This document shows positions 32,866 to 41,247 of a DNA stretch of 64,000 bases, piece after piece. The notes under the pieces are model-generated. The model had not been told where the DNA came from and searched no databases. It saw nothing but the letters and a program-made list of their open reading frames with translations. This DNA comes from Eubacterium sp. Lineage in GTDB: Bacteria; Bacillota; Clostridia; Oscillospirales; Acutalibacteraceae. Position 1 is the first letter of the stretch; each line of letters begins with the position of its first letter. The translations under genes and the position numbers were made by a program. The stretch spans positions 62,001-126,000 of the forward strand of contig JAFUEH010000010.1 in the NCBI GenBank assembly GCA_017463985.1, read 5' to 3'.

Positions 32866-34427
32866 GAAAGATTAATATTATCGGCGCAGGCTTGGCCGGC
32901 CTTTCGGCAGCGATCCATCTGGCGCAAGAGGGAATTGCCTGTCGGTTGATCTCTTTGCAGCCGTCAGAGCGTGCGCAATCGGTGATGGCAGAGGGCGGTA
33001 TCAATGCGGCGCTGAACACAATGGGCGAGGAAGATACCGTAGAGCAGCACTTTGCGGATACTGTCCGCGGCGGCGCTTACCTTGCTGATGAAAATGCCGT
33101 TCAAGGGTTAACGGAGCATGCGCCTGAAATCGTTCGGCGGTTGTGCTCCATAGGCGTTCCTTTTAATAGAAAGGGACAGGAGCTGGTTTTGCGTAATTTC
33201 GGCGGACAAAAGAAAAAGCGTACTGCCTATTCTAAGAGCAGCACCGGTAAAATATTAATGTCCGCACTAATTGACGAGGCGAGGAAATATGAGGCAAAGG
33301 GCTTGATTAAACGCTATCCTCATCATTGCTTGACCTCTCTTATCATTGAAAATAACGCCTGTATCGGCGTTGAAATAACGGATTTGTATACCGGAAATGA
33401 AGGAAAGCTCTACGGCGCTGTTATTCTGGCAAGCGGCGGCATGAACAGCTTGTTCCCTGAAATGACTACCGGTACGGCGGTCAATACCGGCGACGCTACC
33501 GCAATCGCCTTTTCACAGGGCGTAGAGCTTGCGAATCTGGAATTTATTCAATATCATCCTACTACCGCCGCGATTGCCGGAAAGCGTATGTTGATTTCTG
33601 AGGCGGCGCGCGGCGAAGGCGGAAGATTATATGTATGGGAAAATAATCAACCATATTATTTTATGGAAGAGAAATACCCTGAGCTTGGCAATTTAATGCC
33701 GCGTGATGTTATTTCACGAGAGATGATAAAAACCGGAAAACAGGTTTATCTTGAAATGGCCGGAATCCCTTCCGAGGCTTGGAGCCGTCTTTCGGATTTG
33801 AGAGACGAATGTATCCGCCTTTTGGGCGTTGACCCTCACGGCTGCGCGATTGAGGTCTCTCCGGGTATTCACTATTTTATGGGCGGCATCTATGTTGATG
33901 AAAAGCACCGAACCAGCCTGAGCGGACTTTTTGCCGCCGGCGAATGTGCGTGCCAATACCACGGAGCGAACCGCTTAGGCGGTAACTCTATGCTCGGCGC
34001 GATATACGGCGGAAGCGTGGCGGCTGAGAGCGCATCAGCGTATATCGGAAATTCGGCGGTGAAGGAGCCGGAATGGAACGAAAAGCACCAAAGCAGGCTT
34101 CTCAACGATTATGCCGTTAACGATGAGGTGGCGAAAATATTGAGAGACGCCCTCGGTATTTTCAGAACAGAGGAAACGCTTGTCAAAGCGCTGAATGATT
34201 TAAATACGCTCGATAGCAGCGGCTATTCGGAAAATGATAAAAAACGCCTTGAAGTTGCGAAGGCAATGGTGATGTCTGCACTCAACCGAAAAGAGAGCAG
34301 AGGCGCTCATACGAGAACGGATTATCCCGAAACCTCGGAGGCGTTTCAAAAAACGACGGTAGTGCAGTATCAAAACGGAAACATTACCCTCTCAATGCGC
34401 GATATTGCAAGGAGGGTTGCCGAATGA
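32862..34427 (+). CDS. Fumarate reductase-like flavoprotein subunit
   Basis: A 521-residue flavoprotein of the FrdA/SdhA/NadB family: the dinucleotide-binding GAGLAGLSAA at the N terminus, MAEGGINAAL, EFIQYHPTT, SEAARGEGG, MPRDVISRE, the catalytic-site HYFMGGI, the NRLGGNSML FAD loop and the C-terminal ESRGAHTRTDYP. Substrate-binding His and Arg residues appear intact. The His that binds FAD covalently in membrane fumarate reductases is Gln here (RAQSVMAEGG where FrdA has RSHTVAAEGG), so FAD is probably non-covalent, as in L-aspartate oxidase. The frame from 32793 is longer, but ATG 32862 overlaps the upstream stop and is the likely start. No NAD genes are adjacent, arguing against NadB. Confidence 0.85.
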   Translation: MRKINIIGAGLAGLSAAIHLAQEGIACRLISLQPSERAQSVMAEGGINAALNTMGEEDTVEQHFADTVRGGAYLADENAVQGLTEHAPEIVRRLCSIGVPFNRKGQELVLRNFGGQKKKRTAYSKSSTGKILMSALIDEARKYEAKGLIKRYPHHCLTSLIIENNACIGVEITDLYTGNEGKLYGAVILASGGMNSLFPEMTTGTAVNTGDATAIAFSQGVELANLEFIQYHPTTAAIAGKRMLISEAARGEGGRLYVWENNQPYYFMEEKYPELGNLMPRDVISREMIKTGKQVYLEMAGIPSEAWSRLSDLRDECIRLLGVDPHGCAIEVSPGIHYFMGGIYVDEKHRTSLSGLFAAGECACQYHGANRLGGNSMLGAIYGGSVAAESASAYIGNSAVKEPEWNEKHQSRLLNDYAVNDEVAKILRDALGIFRTEETLVKALNDLNTLDSSGYSENDKKRLEVAKAMVMSALNRKESRGAHTRTDYPETSEAFQKTTVVQYQNGNITLSMRDIARRVAE

Positions 34428-35110
34428 AATATACCATTAACGTTTTACGCAGACGTTCGTCTTCGGATTCTCCGCAATGGAAAAGCTATTTCTTTGAGAC
34501 GGAGAAACAGGGCGCTACGGTAGCAACCGCATTAACGGCCTTGAATCAAGAGCTGGACGAAAAAATTATGTGGGAGTGCTCCTGCCTGCAAAAGAAATGC
34601 GGCGCCTGCGCTATGGTGATTAACGGAAGACCGCAACTTGCCTGTGACGCGCGGCTGACGGATTTTAAAACAAACACCATTTCCGTTGAGCCTTTACGCA
34701 AGTTTCCGGTTATCGCCGATTTGGTAGTTGACAGAAGTGTGCTGTATGAAAACTTAGCCCTGATTGGCGCCTTTCTGAGCAGCGACGTCAGCGTGAAGGA
34801 AAAGCAGACGGACTTTTTGTATGAGGCGTCACGCTGCTTGCAATGCGGCTGCTGTTTAGAAATCTGCCCGAATTTTTATTCCGGCGGAGCCTTCTTCGGA
34901 ATGGCGGCGATGGCGCCGGTTTCCCGATTATTGGAGGAGCTGCCGTCAAGCGAGCAAAGGGCGTTGAGAAAAAAATACCAAAAGCATATTTATAGCGGCT
35001 GCGGCAAATCGCTGGCCTGCCGTGATATTTGCCCGGCAGGGTTAGATATGGAACGGCTGTTGGTCAACTCCAATGCCATAGCGCTGTGGAAATATTTGCT
35101 GAAAAAATAA
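34424..35110 (+). CDS. Fumarate reductase-like iron-sulfur subunit
   Basis: A 228-residue protein with a plant-type [2Fe-2S] domain (cysteines in ECSCLQKKCGAC and later LAC, about residues 51-75), then a ferredoxin domain with CLQCGCCLEICP (about 138-149) and a CGKSLACRDICP cluster (about 191-203). This is the FrdB/SdhB layout, linking the flavoprotein to a membrane quinone or heme subunit. It overlaps the flavoprotein by 4 bp and ends the operon at a terminator. Confidence 0.88.
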   Translation: MKYTINVLRRRSSSDSPQWKSYFFETEKQGATVATALTALNQELDEKIMWECSCLQKKCGACAMVINGRPQLACDARLTDFKTNTISVEPLRKFPVIADLVVDRSVLYENLALIGAFLSSDVSVKEKQTDFLYEASRCLQCGCCLEICPNFYSGGAFFGMAAMAPVSRLLEELPSSEQRALRKKYQKHIYSGCGKSLACRDICPAGLDMERLLVNSNAIALWKYLLKK

Positions 35111-35132
35111 AGGCTTCACGCCTTTGTTTTTT
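35109..35132 (+). terminator. Terminator of the iron/electron-transfer operon
   Basis: A 6-bp stem (35109-35114 with 35120-35125), a 5-nt loop, then G and T6. The left arm overlaps the frdB-like stop codon. Confidence 0.7.
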
Positions 35133-35139
35133 GAAAAAG

Positions 35140-35171
35140 AAGTTAGCGGCAGCTAACTTTGACAATATCAT
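35140..35171. promoter_or_regulatory. Shared dyad operator, site 5, with putative promoter
   Basis: A perfect palindrome AAGTTAGC-GGCA-GCTAACTT (35140-35159) is the best copy of the series. The nearest -10 candidate is TATCAT (35166-35171), whose -35 would lie inside the operator; an alternative is TTGAAA (35131-35136)-N17-TAACTT. Either way the operator overlaps the core promoter. Confidence 0.65.
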
Positions 35172-35195
35172 TATTATTATGAAAAAGGAGTTAGT

Positions 35196-35897
35196 ATGAG
35201 CTTTGTAACCATTAGCGGCATCAAAAAGCATTACGGAGAGGGCGACAGCTTTGTGCAGGCGCTGGACGGCATTGACCTGGATATTGAAAAGGGCGAGGTT
35301 TGCGTGCTGCTCGGACCGTCCGGCTCCGGTAAGTCGACGCTGTTGAACATCATCGGCGGTATCGAATCGGCCGATCAGGGCGATATTGCCATTGACGGAG
35401 AAAAAATTAAGTTTATGAGCGAAAAAAGACTGACGCAGTACCGTCGTAAGCACCTTGGATACGTGTTCCAGTCGTATAACCTGATTCCGAATCTGAGCGT
35501 GCGTGAAAATATTGAGGTTGGCGCTTATCTTGGCAGCGATACGCTCGATGTGGATGAGCTGATGCAGACGCTCGGTATCTATGAACAAAAGGATAAACTG
35601 CCGTCACAGCTGTCTGGCGGTCAGCAGCAGCGCACCTCCATCGGCAGAGCGATCGTAAAAAATCCTGACATCCTGTTGTGTGATGAGCCTACTGGCGCGC
35701 TGGATTACCATACCTCTAAGGAGATCCTGAAATTGATTGAGGAGGTCAATCAAAAATACGGTAACACCGTTATCATGGTAACACACAACGATGCGATTAA
35801 AAACATGGCCGACCGCGTGTTTACGCTGAAGGATGGCAGAATTATTGACAACTATACGAATGAGCATAAGGTACCGGCTGCGGAGCTGGAATGGTAA
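35196..35897 (+). CDS. ABC ATPase (MacB/LolD class)
   Basis: A 233-residue ATPase: Walker A GPSGSGKST (about 40), VFQSYNL Q-loop, LSGGQQQR (about 142), Walker B ILLCDEPTGALD (about 162) and VTHND. It is translationally coupled to the giant FtsX permease downstream (overlap of 7 bp). Operator site 5 is directly upstream, placing it in the same putative iron regulon. Confidence 0.9.
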   Translation: MSFVTISGIKKHYGEGDSFVQALDGIDLDIEKGEVCVLLGPSGSGKSTLLNIIGGIESADQGDIAIDGEKIKFMSEKRLTQYRRKHLGYVFQSYNLIPNLSVRENIEVGAYLGSDTLDVDELMQTLGIYEQKDKLPSQLSGGQQQRTSIGRAIVKNPDILLCDEPTGALDYHTSKEILKLIEEVNQKYGNTVIMVTHNDAIKNMADRVFTLKDGRIIDNYTNEHKVPAAELEW

Positions 35898-38638
35898 TGG
35901 TAATGCGTAAGAGAAATCCTTTAAATAAGCGTTTTAAGAAGGAATTGAAGAGCGATTGCGGTAAGTATATTGCTATGTTCCTGTTTTTAGTATTTTTTAT
36001 CGGCGCGATGTCCGGCTTTTTTGTGACGGACAATTCTGTGGCTGCCAACTATTATGAAAGCCAGATCGTATATAAAGTAGAGGATGGGCATATTGCCTTT
36101 AATACTGAACCGGAGGAAGCAGTCCTTGAGCAGATCGCGTCGCAAAACGGACTCACGCTCTATAACCTGTTCTATAAGGAAGAAAGCATCAGCGAGCTGT
36201 CGAATACGGTACGTATCTACGCAGACAGGGAAGAGGTTAATTTGGAATCGGTGCTTAGCGGTCGGATGCCGGAGACGGCTGACGAGATTGCCCTTGATCG
36301 AATGTATGCCGACAATAACGGCGTCAAGGTGGGGGATAAGGTCACAATCCGTGATCAGATCTATACCGTGTCGGGGCTGATCGCTGTACCGGACTATTCC
36401 TGTTTGTTTGAAAGTAATTCCGATATGATGTTTGACGCCATCAATTTTGGTGTTGCGGTGATGAGCCGAGAGGGCTTTGCAGCGCTCAGTGACGCACATT
36501 TGACGTATAATTATGCTTACCGATATAACGATCCGCTGACAGACGATACGGACGCAAATACGCGTTCCGAGGCACTGATCGACTCGCTGGAGACGATCCT
36601 CAAGGCTTATGATGAGCCGCTGATTCAGGCACAGGTGGACAGCATCTACGAGGAAGCACGTGGCACGATTGAAGCTTTAACGGAAGAATTTGAAACAGCC
36701 GGTAATGAGCTGGAAACGAAAATACGCGCTGCTATGCGTCAGGCCGGTATGATGAATACTGCCGGTATTGCTGCAGCCCTCGGCACAACGGAGGAGCGGT
36801 ACAATGCGATGATGGATGCCTTTGAAGAGGCGGAAAGCATGGAGGCGGATTTTGACCTTGATGCACTGGAGACAGCGCCAACCGTCAGTCTGGACGATTA
36901 TGAAAACGAGGCCGGCTTTGACGCTAAGCTGAACGAAGCGATGGATACGGTCTATAAGATTATCGATGCCGTGGAGGCGACAGGATTGTATGATTGTACG
37001 TCGATTCGGCAGCATCTTGACACACTTGACGGTATGCTGGATTTCGACATTGACGACAGCGGTATTTTAACGGTGGAGGACTATAATCCGCGTTATACGA
37101 ATAAAGCCATTGCCTTTGTCATCGAGGACTCGACCTCTGACAAGGCATCCGCCACGCTGATGCTGTACATCATTATTGCCGTGATTGCCTTTGTGTTTGC
37201 CGTTACCGCTGCGAACACGATCAGCCGAGAGGCGAACGTGATCGGTACGCTGCGTGCGTCCGGCTATTCGCGCGGTGAGCTGATACGTCACTATATGTTT
37301 CTGCCACTGCTGATCACACTGGTTGCGGCACTGGTGGGTAATGTGCTCGGTTATACCGTTTTTCAAAAAATGTTTATTCAGGTGTATTACGGAAACTACT
37401 CGTTGACGGAATATAAGGTGCTGTGGAACGGCGATGCGTTTATCAGAACGACGGTAGTCCCGCTCTTACTGATGCTCATTATCAATTTTGCGGTGCTTCA
37501 TGCGAAGCTCAAAATTTCACCGCTTCATTTTTTGCGCGGCGAATTGAAAAAGAAAAGCAAAAAGTCCGTGATGAAGCTACCGAAAAGGATGCCGTTCATG
37601 GCGAAATTCAGAATCAGGATCTTGTTCCAAAACCTGCCGTCTTACCTGACGCTGCTCGTCGGTATCGTACTGGGAGGTATGCTGGTAATCTTTGGTACCA
37701 TGTTCGGTCCGCTGATACAGGACTATACTGCGCTGGTGAACGAAACAAAGCTGTCAAGCTATCAGTATATCCTGAAGGAAGAGGTCGAAACTGCCGATCC
37801 GTCTGCAGAAACATACTGCGTGACGTCACTCGAAACGATGTATAATCAATATATGACTGACGACGTGATGATTTACGGTATTAACAGCGACAGCCAATAT
37901 GTTAAGGCGGCGATTCCGACCGGCGAAGTACTGTTATCCAACGGTATGATGGATAAGTTTGGTCTCAAGGAGGGCGATACCGTTGATCTGAAAGAGCCTT
38001 ATGGCAGCACGGTGTACAGCTTTAAGATCGCAGGGCAGTATCAGTATGACGCAGCCCTATCCGTATTTATGAATCGCAGTGATTACCTCACCATGTTCAA
38101 TAAGGACGCCGATTATTTCACAGGCTATTTCAGCAATGAGCCGCTGACCGATATCGATGAGGACGCCATTGTCACGGTGATTACAGAGGCTGATTTAATC
38201 AAAATCGTGACGCAGCTGGAATCCTCTATGCTGGAGTTTATGAGCGTATTTAAGGCGCTGGGTGTCGTGATCTTCCTACTATTGATGTATATTCTCACGA
38301 AGCAAATCATTGAGAAGAATACCAAGTCCATTGCCATGACAAAAATCCTTGGTTTTACGGATATGGAGATCGGCAGGCTTTACCTGGTGATTACCTCCTT
38401 TGCTGTGCTGGCCTCCTTGCTGCTGGCGATCCCGATCGTAGACGCGCTGCTGCGGTGGATGTTCCATTCCTATATGTATACCGAAATGACCGGTTATATT
38501 CCCTATATTCCCAGTCAGTCAAGCTATCTGACCATGGTGGTGCTCGGCGTCGTCTGTTATGCGGTGGTGGCCGCCGGCATGATGATTAAAATTAAGCGCA
38601 CACCAAAGGGAGAAGCCTTGAAAAATCAGTCGTTGTAA
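35891..38638 (+). CDS. Large FtsX-family permease
   Basis: A 915-residue permease: N-terminal helix (about 18-42), an extracytoplasmic region with a helical insertion (about 230-400, rich in Glu/Ala), three helices forming FtsX domain 1 (about 415-540), another helix (about 590-615), a second extracytoplasmic domain (about 620-770) and a second set of three helices (about 790-905). This duplicated layout occurs in ABC exporters that move lipoproteins, peptides or envelope material. Three in-frame ATG codons (35891, 35897 and 35903) compete as starts. A bidirectional terminator follows. Confidence 0.85.
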   Translation: MVMVMRKRNPLNKRFKKELKSDCGKYIAMFLFLVFFIGAMSGFFVTDNSVAANYYESQIVYKVEDGHIAFNTEPEEAVLEQIASQNGLTLYNLFYKEESISELSNTVRIYADREEVNLESVLSGRMPETADEIALDRMYADNNGVKVGDKVTIRDQIYTVSGLIAVPDYSCLFESNSDMMFDAINFGVAVMSREGFAALSDAHLTYNYAYRYNDPLTDDTDANTRSEALIDSLETILKAYDEPLIQAQVDSIYEEARGTIEALTEEFETAGNELETKIRAAMRQAGMMNTAGIAAALGTTEERYNAMMDAFEEAESMEADFDLDALETAPTVSLDDYENEAGFDAKLNEAMDTVYKIIDAVEATGLYDCTSIRQHLDTLDGMLDFDIDDSGILTVEDYNPRYTNKAIAFVIEDSTSDKASATLMLYIIIAVIAFVFAVTAANTISREANVIGTLRASGYSRGELIRHYMFLPLLITLVAALVGNVLGYTVFQKMFIQVYYGNYSLTEYKVLWNGDAFIRTTVVPLLLMLIINFAVLHAKLKISPLHFLRGELKKKSKKSVMKLPKRMPFMAKFRIRILFQNLPSYLTLLVGIVLGGMLVIFGTMFGPLIQDYTALVNETKLSSYQYILKEEVETADPSAETYCVTSLETMYNQYMTDDVMIYGINSDSQYVKAAIPTGEVLLSNGMMDKFGLKEGDTVDLKEPYGSTVYSFKIAGQYQYDAALSVFMNRSDYLTMFNKDADYFTGYFSNEPLTDIDEDAIVTVITEADLIKIVTQLESSMLEFMSVFKALGVVIFLLLMYILTKQIIEKNTKSIAMTKILGFTDMEIGRLYLVITSFAVLASLLLAIPIVDALLRWMFHSYMYTEMTGYIPYIPSQSSYLTMVVLGVVCYAVVAAGMMIKIKRTPKGEALKNQSL

Positions 38639-38655
38639 ACCGGACAGATAAAAGA

Positions 38656-38688
38656 AAAACAGTGACGGAGCAAATCCGTCACTGTTTT
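38656..38688. terminator. Bidirectional terminator
   Basis: A perfect 14-bp stem (38656-38669 with 38675-38688), a 5-nt loop, with A4 on the left and T4 on the right. It separates the convergent FtsX and minus-strand rex operons. Confidence 0.88.
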
Positions 38689-38704
38689 CATGAATAGAGA
38701 CTTA

Positions 38705-39388
38705 TTATTCATCCTCACCGATATAAGCGCCGTTTGCAGTACAAAGCAGCGATATCTTGCCAAAGCGGTAAAACCGCGTCAGCTGTGGGATGCCGTCGCT
38801 GACATCGCTGACTGTCAGGTCTGTCAGATCGATCTTGCGCAGCCGTTTTCCCTCACAGCAAACATAGATGCCTTCGCCGTCAGAAGAAACAAAGGTGGGG
38901 GAACGGAAGGTATCTGCCTCCTTGCCGCCGATCCGCAGATCAACCTTGAAATTGTCGGCAGCATAGCGAATGACACAGTTTTCCTCCGTACAGCAGCACC
39001 AAAGGTAGCCGTTCTCATACGCCAGAGAATGTACTTCCTTATCGTTATAAGACAGTGTTTTGTTCCACTGCAGCTCGCCATAGCTGCTGAACAGGCCGCA
39101 CTGACCGTTCGGGAACAGTACGAACACTTCTCTAGAGGGCAGAATGACAGCGTCGCACTGCGGCACAGCTGTCAGCTGCTCTGTGATTTTTTGATACGAG
39201 GAGGCACCGAATTTTTTCATCAGATAAACGCTTTTGGTGACAGCTTCCTTTTCAAACGTTTTCAGATTCAGCACGTAATAGTTGGCGTTTGGCTTTGTCA
39301 GTGCCGCCGGTATTTTTTCAACGATAATGATTTTATCGTCAGCATATCTCACCACATCGGTGATTTCGTGTTGACTGATCTTTTTCAC
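38705..39388 (-). CDS. Beta-propeller-like hypothetical protein
   Basis: A 227-residue protein without signal or membrane segments. Repeating beta-strand blocks with NGQCGLFSSYGE, ENGYLWCCC and DGEGIYVCCEG resemble degenerate blades of a beta-propeller; I do not recognise the family. It is Cys-rich (CCC at about residue 132, CC at about 176). It overlaps rex by 4 bp and is the last gene of the acn-icd-rex operon. A long plus-strand frame covers the same DNA but lacks a ribosome binding site. Confidence 0.65.
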   Translation of the reverse strand: MKKISQHEITDVVRYADDKIIIVEKIPAALTKPNANYYVLNLKTFEKEAVTKSVYLMKKFGASSYQKITEQLTAVPQCDAVILPSREVFVLFPNGQCGLFSSYGELQWNKTLSYNDKEVHSLAYENGYLWCCCTEENCVIRYAADNFKVDLRIGGKEADTFRSPTFVSSDGEGIYVCCEGKRLRKIDLTDLTVSDVSDGIPQLTRFYRFGKISLLCTANGAYIGEDE

Positions 39389-40038
39389 GGTTCTTCATCC
39401 TCATTACGGTTATTTGCCAGATAGCTCAGCGTCATCAGGCTGTCTGTCAGATGGACGCTTTCGACCAGCACCTCCGGATGTGCCAGCGCAATGTCATAAT
39501 TTGAGAAGTTCCAAAAGCACTGAATACCGAGCCTGCACAATAGATCCGTCAGCTCCTTCATATCGTTGGAGGGAATGCAGATAACGGCACAGACCGGATG
39601 ATTGTCAATACAGAAATTCTCTAAATAGTCGATATGGCGCACCGGAATGCCGTGGATCATCTTACCGGCGATCGCTTCGTTTTTATCAAAGATGCCGGTT
39701 AAGCGGAAGCCGCTTTGCCGTGTGAAAATTTTAGAGGCAACGGCCTTACCGAGATTGCCGGCACCGATCAGAATCGTTTTAGCCTCTTGGCCGACGCACA
39801 GAATTTCACCGATTTTATGGTAGAGCTCCGGTACATTGTAGCCGTAGCCCTGTTGACCGAAGCCGCCGAAGCAGTTGAAATCGTGCCGTATCTGCGACGC
39901 AGTCAGCCCCATCCGTTCGGCCAGCTCCTTAGAGCTGATACGGACGATGCCGTTGTTTTTTAAATTTTCCAAAAAGCGGTAGTAACGCGGTAATCTTTTG
40001 ATAACTGAGATAGAGATCGTATTATTGTGATTATCCAT
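39385..40038 (-). CDS. rex: Redox-sensing transcriptional repressor Rex
   Basis: A 217-residue Rex: N-terminal winged helix (about 10-80: SVIKRLPRYYRFLE and LTASQIRHDFNCFG), then a Rossmann domain with IGAGNLGKA (about 92-100) that senses the NADH/NAD+ ratio, and the C-terminal domain-swapped helix. It represses fermentation and reduction genes when NADH is low. Here it is the third gene of an operon with aconitase and isocitrate dehydrogenase, an unusual location that links it to 2-oxoglutarate production. A Rex-like dyad lies upstream of the operon promoter. Confidence 0.93.
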   Translation of the reverse strand: MDNHNNTISISVIKRLPRYYRFLENLKNNGIVRISSKELAERMGLTASQIRHDFNCFGGFGQQGYGYNVPELYHKIGEILCVGQEAKTILIGAGNLGKAVASKIFTRQSGFRLTGIFDKNEAIAGKMIHGIPVRHIDYLENFCIDNHPVCAVICIPSNDMKELTDLLCRLGIQCFWNFSNYDIALAHPEVLVESVHLTDSLMTLSYLANNRNEDEEP

Positions 40039-40053
40039 CTTTCTCGTTCCTCA

Positions 40054-41229
40054 TTACATATTGGCGATGGTCTCCATGACGTAATCACCGAATTCCTCGC
40101 AGGTGCAGCCGGTATCTCTACCGGTGATCACGAGCTTCTTTTCTTCAAACATACATTTGTCCAGTGCCTTTTCCAGTGCGTCCGCCTGCGCCTGATAACC
40201 GATGTGGGACAGCAGCATAACTGTAGCACGCAGCATGGAGCAGGGATCAGCGTATTGCTCACGTCCTTCTGCGATCATACGCGGCGCAGAACCGTGAATC
40301 GCCTCAAACATGGCATATTTTTTACCAATGTTAGCAGAGCCGGCAGTGCCGACGCCGCCCTGGAACTCGGCCGCCTCATCCGTGATGATGTCACCGTACA
40401 GGTTCGGCAGTACAAATACCTTGAAGCCGGTTCTTCTTGCCGGGTCGATCAGCTTTGCCGTCGTAATATCAATGAACCAGTCGTCTGTCTCAATTTCGGG
40501 ATATTCCTCTCCCACTTTCTTGGCGGTGTTCAGGAACTTACCGTCGGTGGTTTTGATGATGTTCGCCTTGGTAATGATCGATACCTTGCCCTTATTATTT
40601 TTCTTGGCATAATCGTAGGCTAAACGAGCGATACGGTCGCAGCCCTCCTGTGAGGCAACGGTGAAGTCAACGGCAAGATCGTCGGTGATATTCACACCGT
40701 AGGAGCCGACAGCATAGCCGCCCTCGGTATTTTCACGGAAGAAGGTCCAATCGATGCCTTCCTCCGGCACCTTTACCGGTCTGACGTTAGCAAACAGATC
40801 AAGCGCTTTTCTCATAGCGACGTTCGCGCTTTCGATGTTCGGCATACCGTCGCCCTGGTGCGGTGTGGTGGTAGGGCCTTTCAAAATGACGTGGCACTGC
40901 TTCAGCTCGGCCAGTACGTCGTCAGGAATCGCCTGCAGATGTGCGATTCTGTTTTCAATCGTCAGTCCGTCAATGATCTTGAATTCTACCTTGCCGGCAG
41001 CAACCTCCTCCTTGAGCAGGTATTCCATCACGCGCATACTTTCCTTCGTGATCTTCGGACCGATGCCGTCGCCGCCGCAGATACCGATAATGATTTTATC
41101 CAGTGCCTGATAGTCGGTAAATTCTTTTTCCTCTTTAATTCTTTTTGCTCTTTCCAGCTGTGATTCCATCAATGCGCGGAACTGTTCCACTGCTGCGTCT
41201 AATGCTTTCTTATCTGTTTCGTTGATCAT
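40054..41229 (-). CDS. icd: Isocitrate dehydrogenase (isocitrate/isopropylmalate family)
   Basis: A 391-residue enzyme with the GGDGIGPKIT start of the family (about 51), the TENTEGGY-like FFRENTEGGYAVG (about 163), KANIIK (about 221) and NLYGDIITDEAAEFQGG (about 280). It converts isocitrate to 2-oxoglutarate. The cofactor-discriminating segment after HGSAP is RMIAEGR, neither the Lys-Tyr of NADP-enzymes nor a plain Asp of NAD-enzymes, so I leave cofactor open. The aconitase gene is 18 bp upstream, giving the oxidative half-cycle for glutamate synthesis. GGAGG precedes the start. Confidence 0.9.
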   Translation of the reverse strand: MINETDKKALDAAVEQFRALMESQLERAKRIKEEKEFTDYQALDKIIIGICGGDGIGPKITKESMRVMEYLLKEEVAAGKVEFKIIDGLTIENRIAHLQAIPDDVLAELKQCHVILKGPTTTPHQGDGMPNIESANVAMRKALDLFANVRPVKVPEEGIDWTFFRENTEGGYAVGSYGVNITDDLAVDFTVASQEGCDRIARLAYDYAKKNNKGKVSIITKANIIKTTDGKFLNTAKKVGEEYPEIETDDWFIDITTAKLIDPARRTGFKVFVLPNLYGDIITDEAAEFQGGVGTAGSANIGKKYAMFEAIHGSAPRMIAEGREQYADPCSMLRATVMLLSHIGYQAQADALEKALDKCMFEEKKLVITGRDTGCTCEEFGDYVMETIANM

Positions 41230-41247
41230 TTGTTTGTCCTCCGATAC

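Noticed and set aside
32862-34427. L-aspartate oxidase (NadB)
   Set aside because: Adjacent FrdB-type Fe-S and membrane genes and absence of nadA/nadC favour a fumarate-reductase-like complex.
38690-39424. Plus-strand frame of 244 residues
   Set aside because: It starts within the terminator arm and overlaps the minus-strand propeller gene, which has a 4-bp coupling to rex and better coding character.
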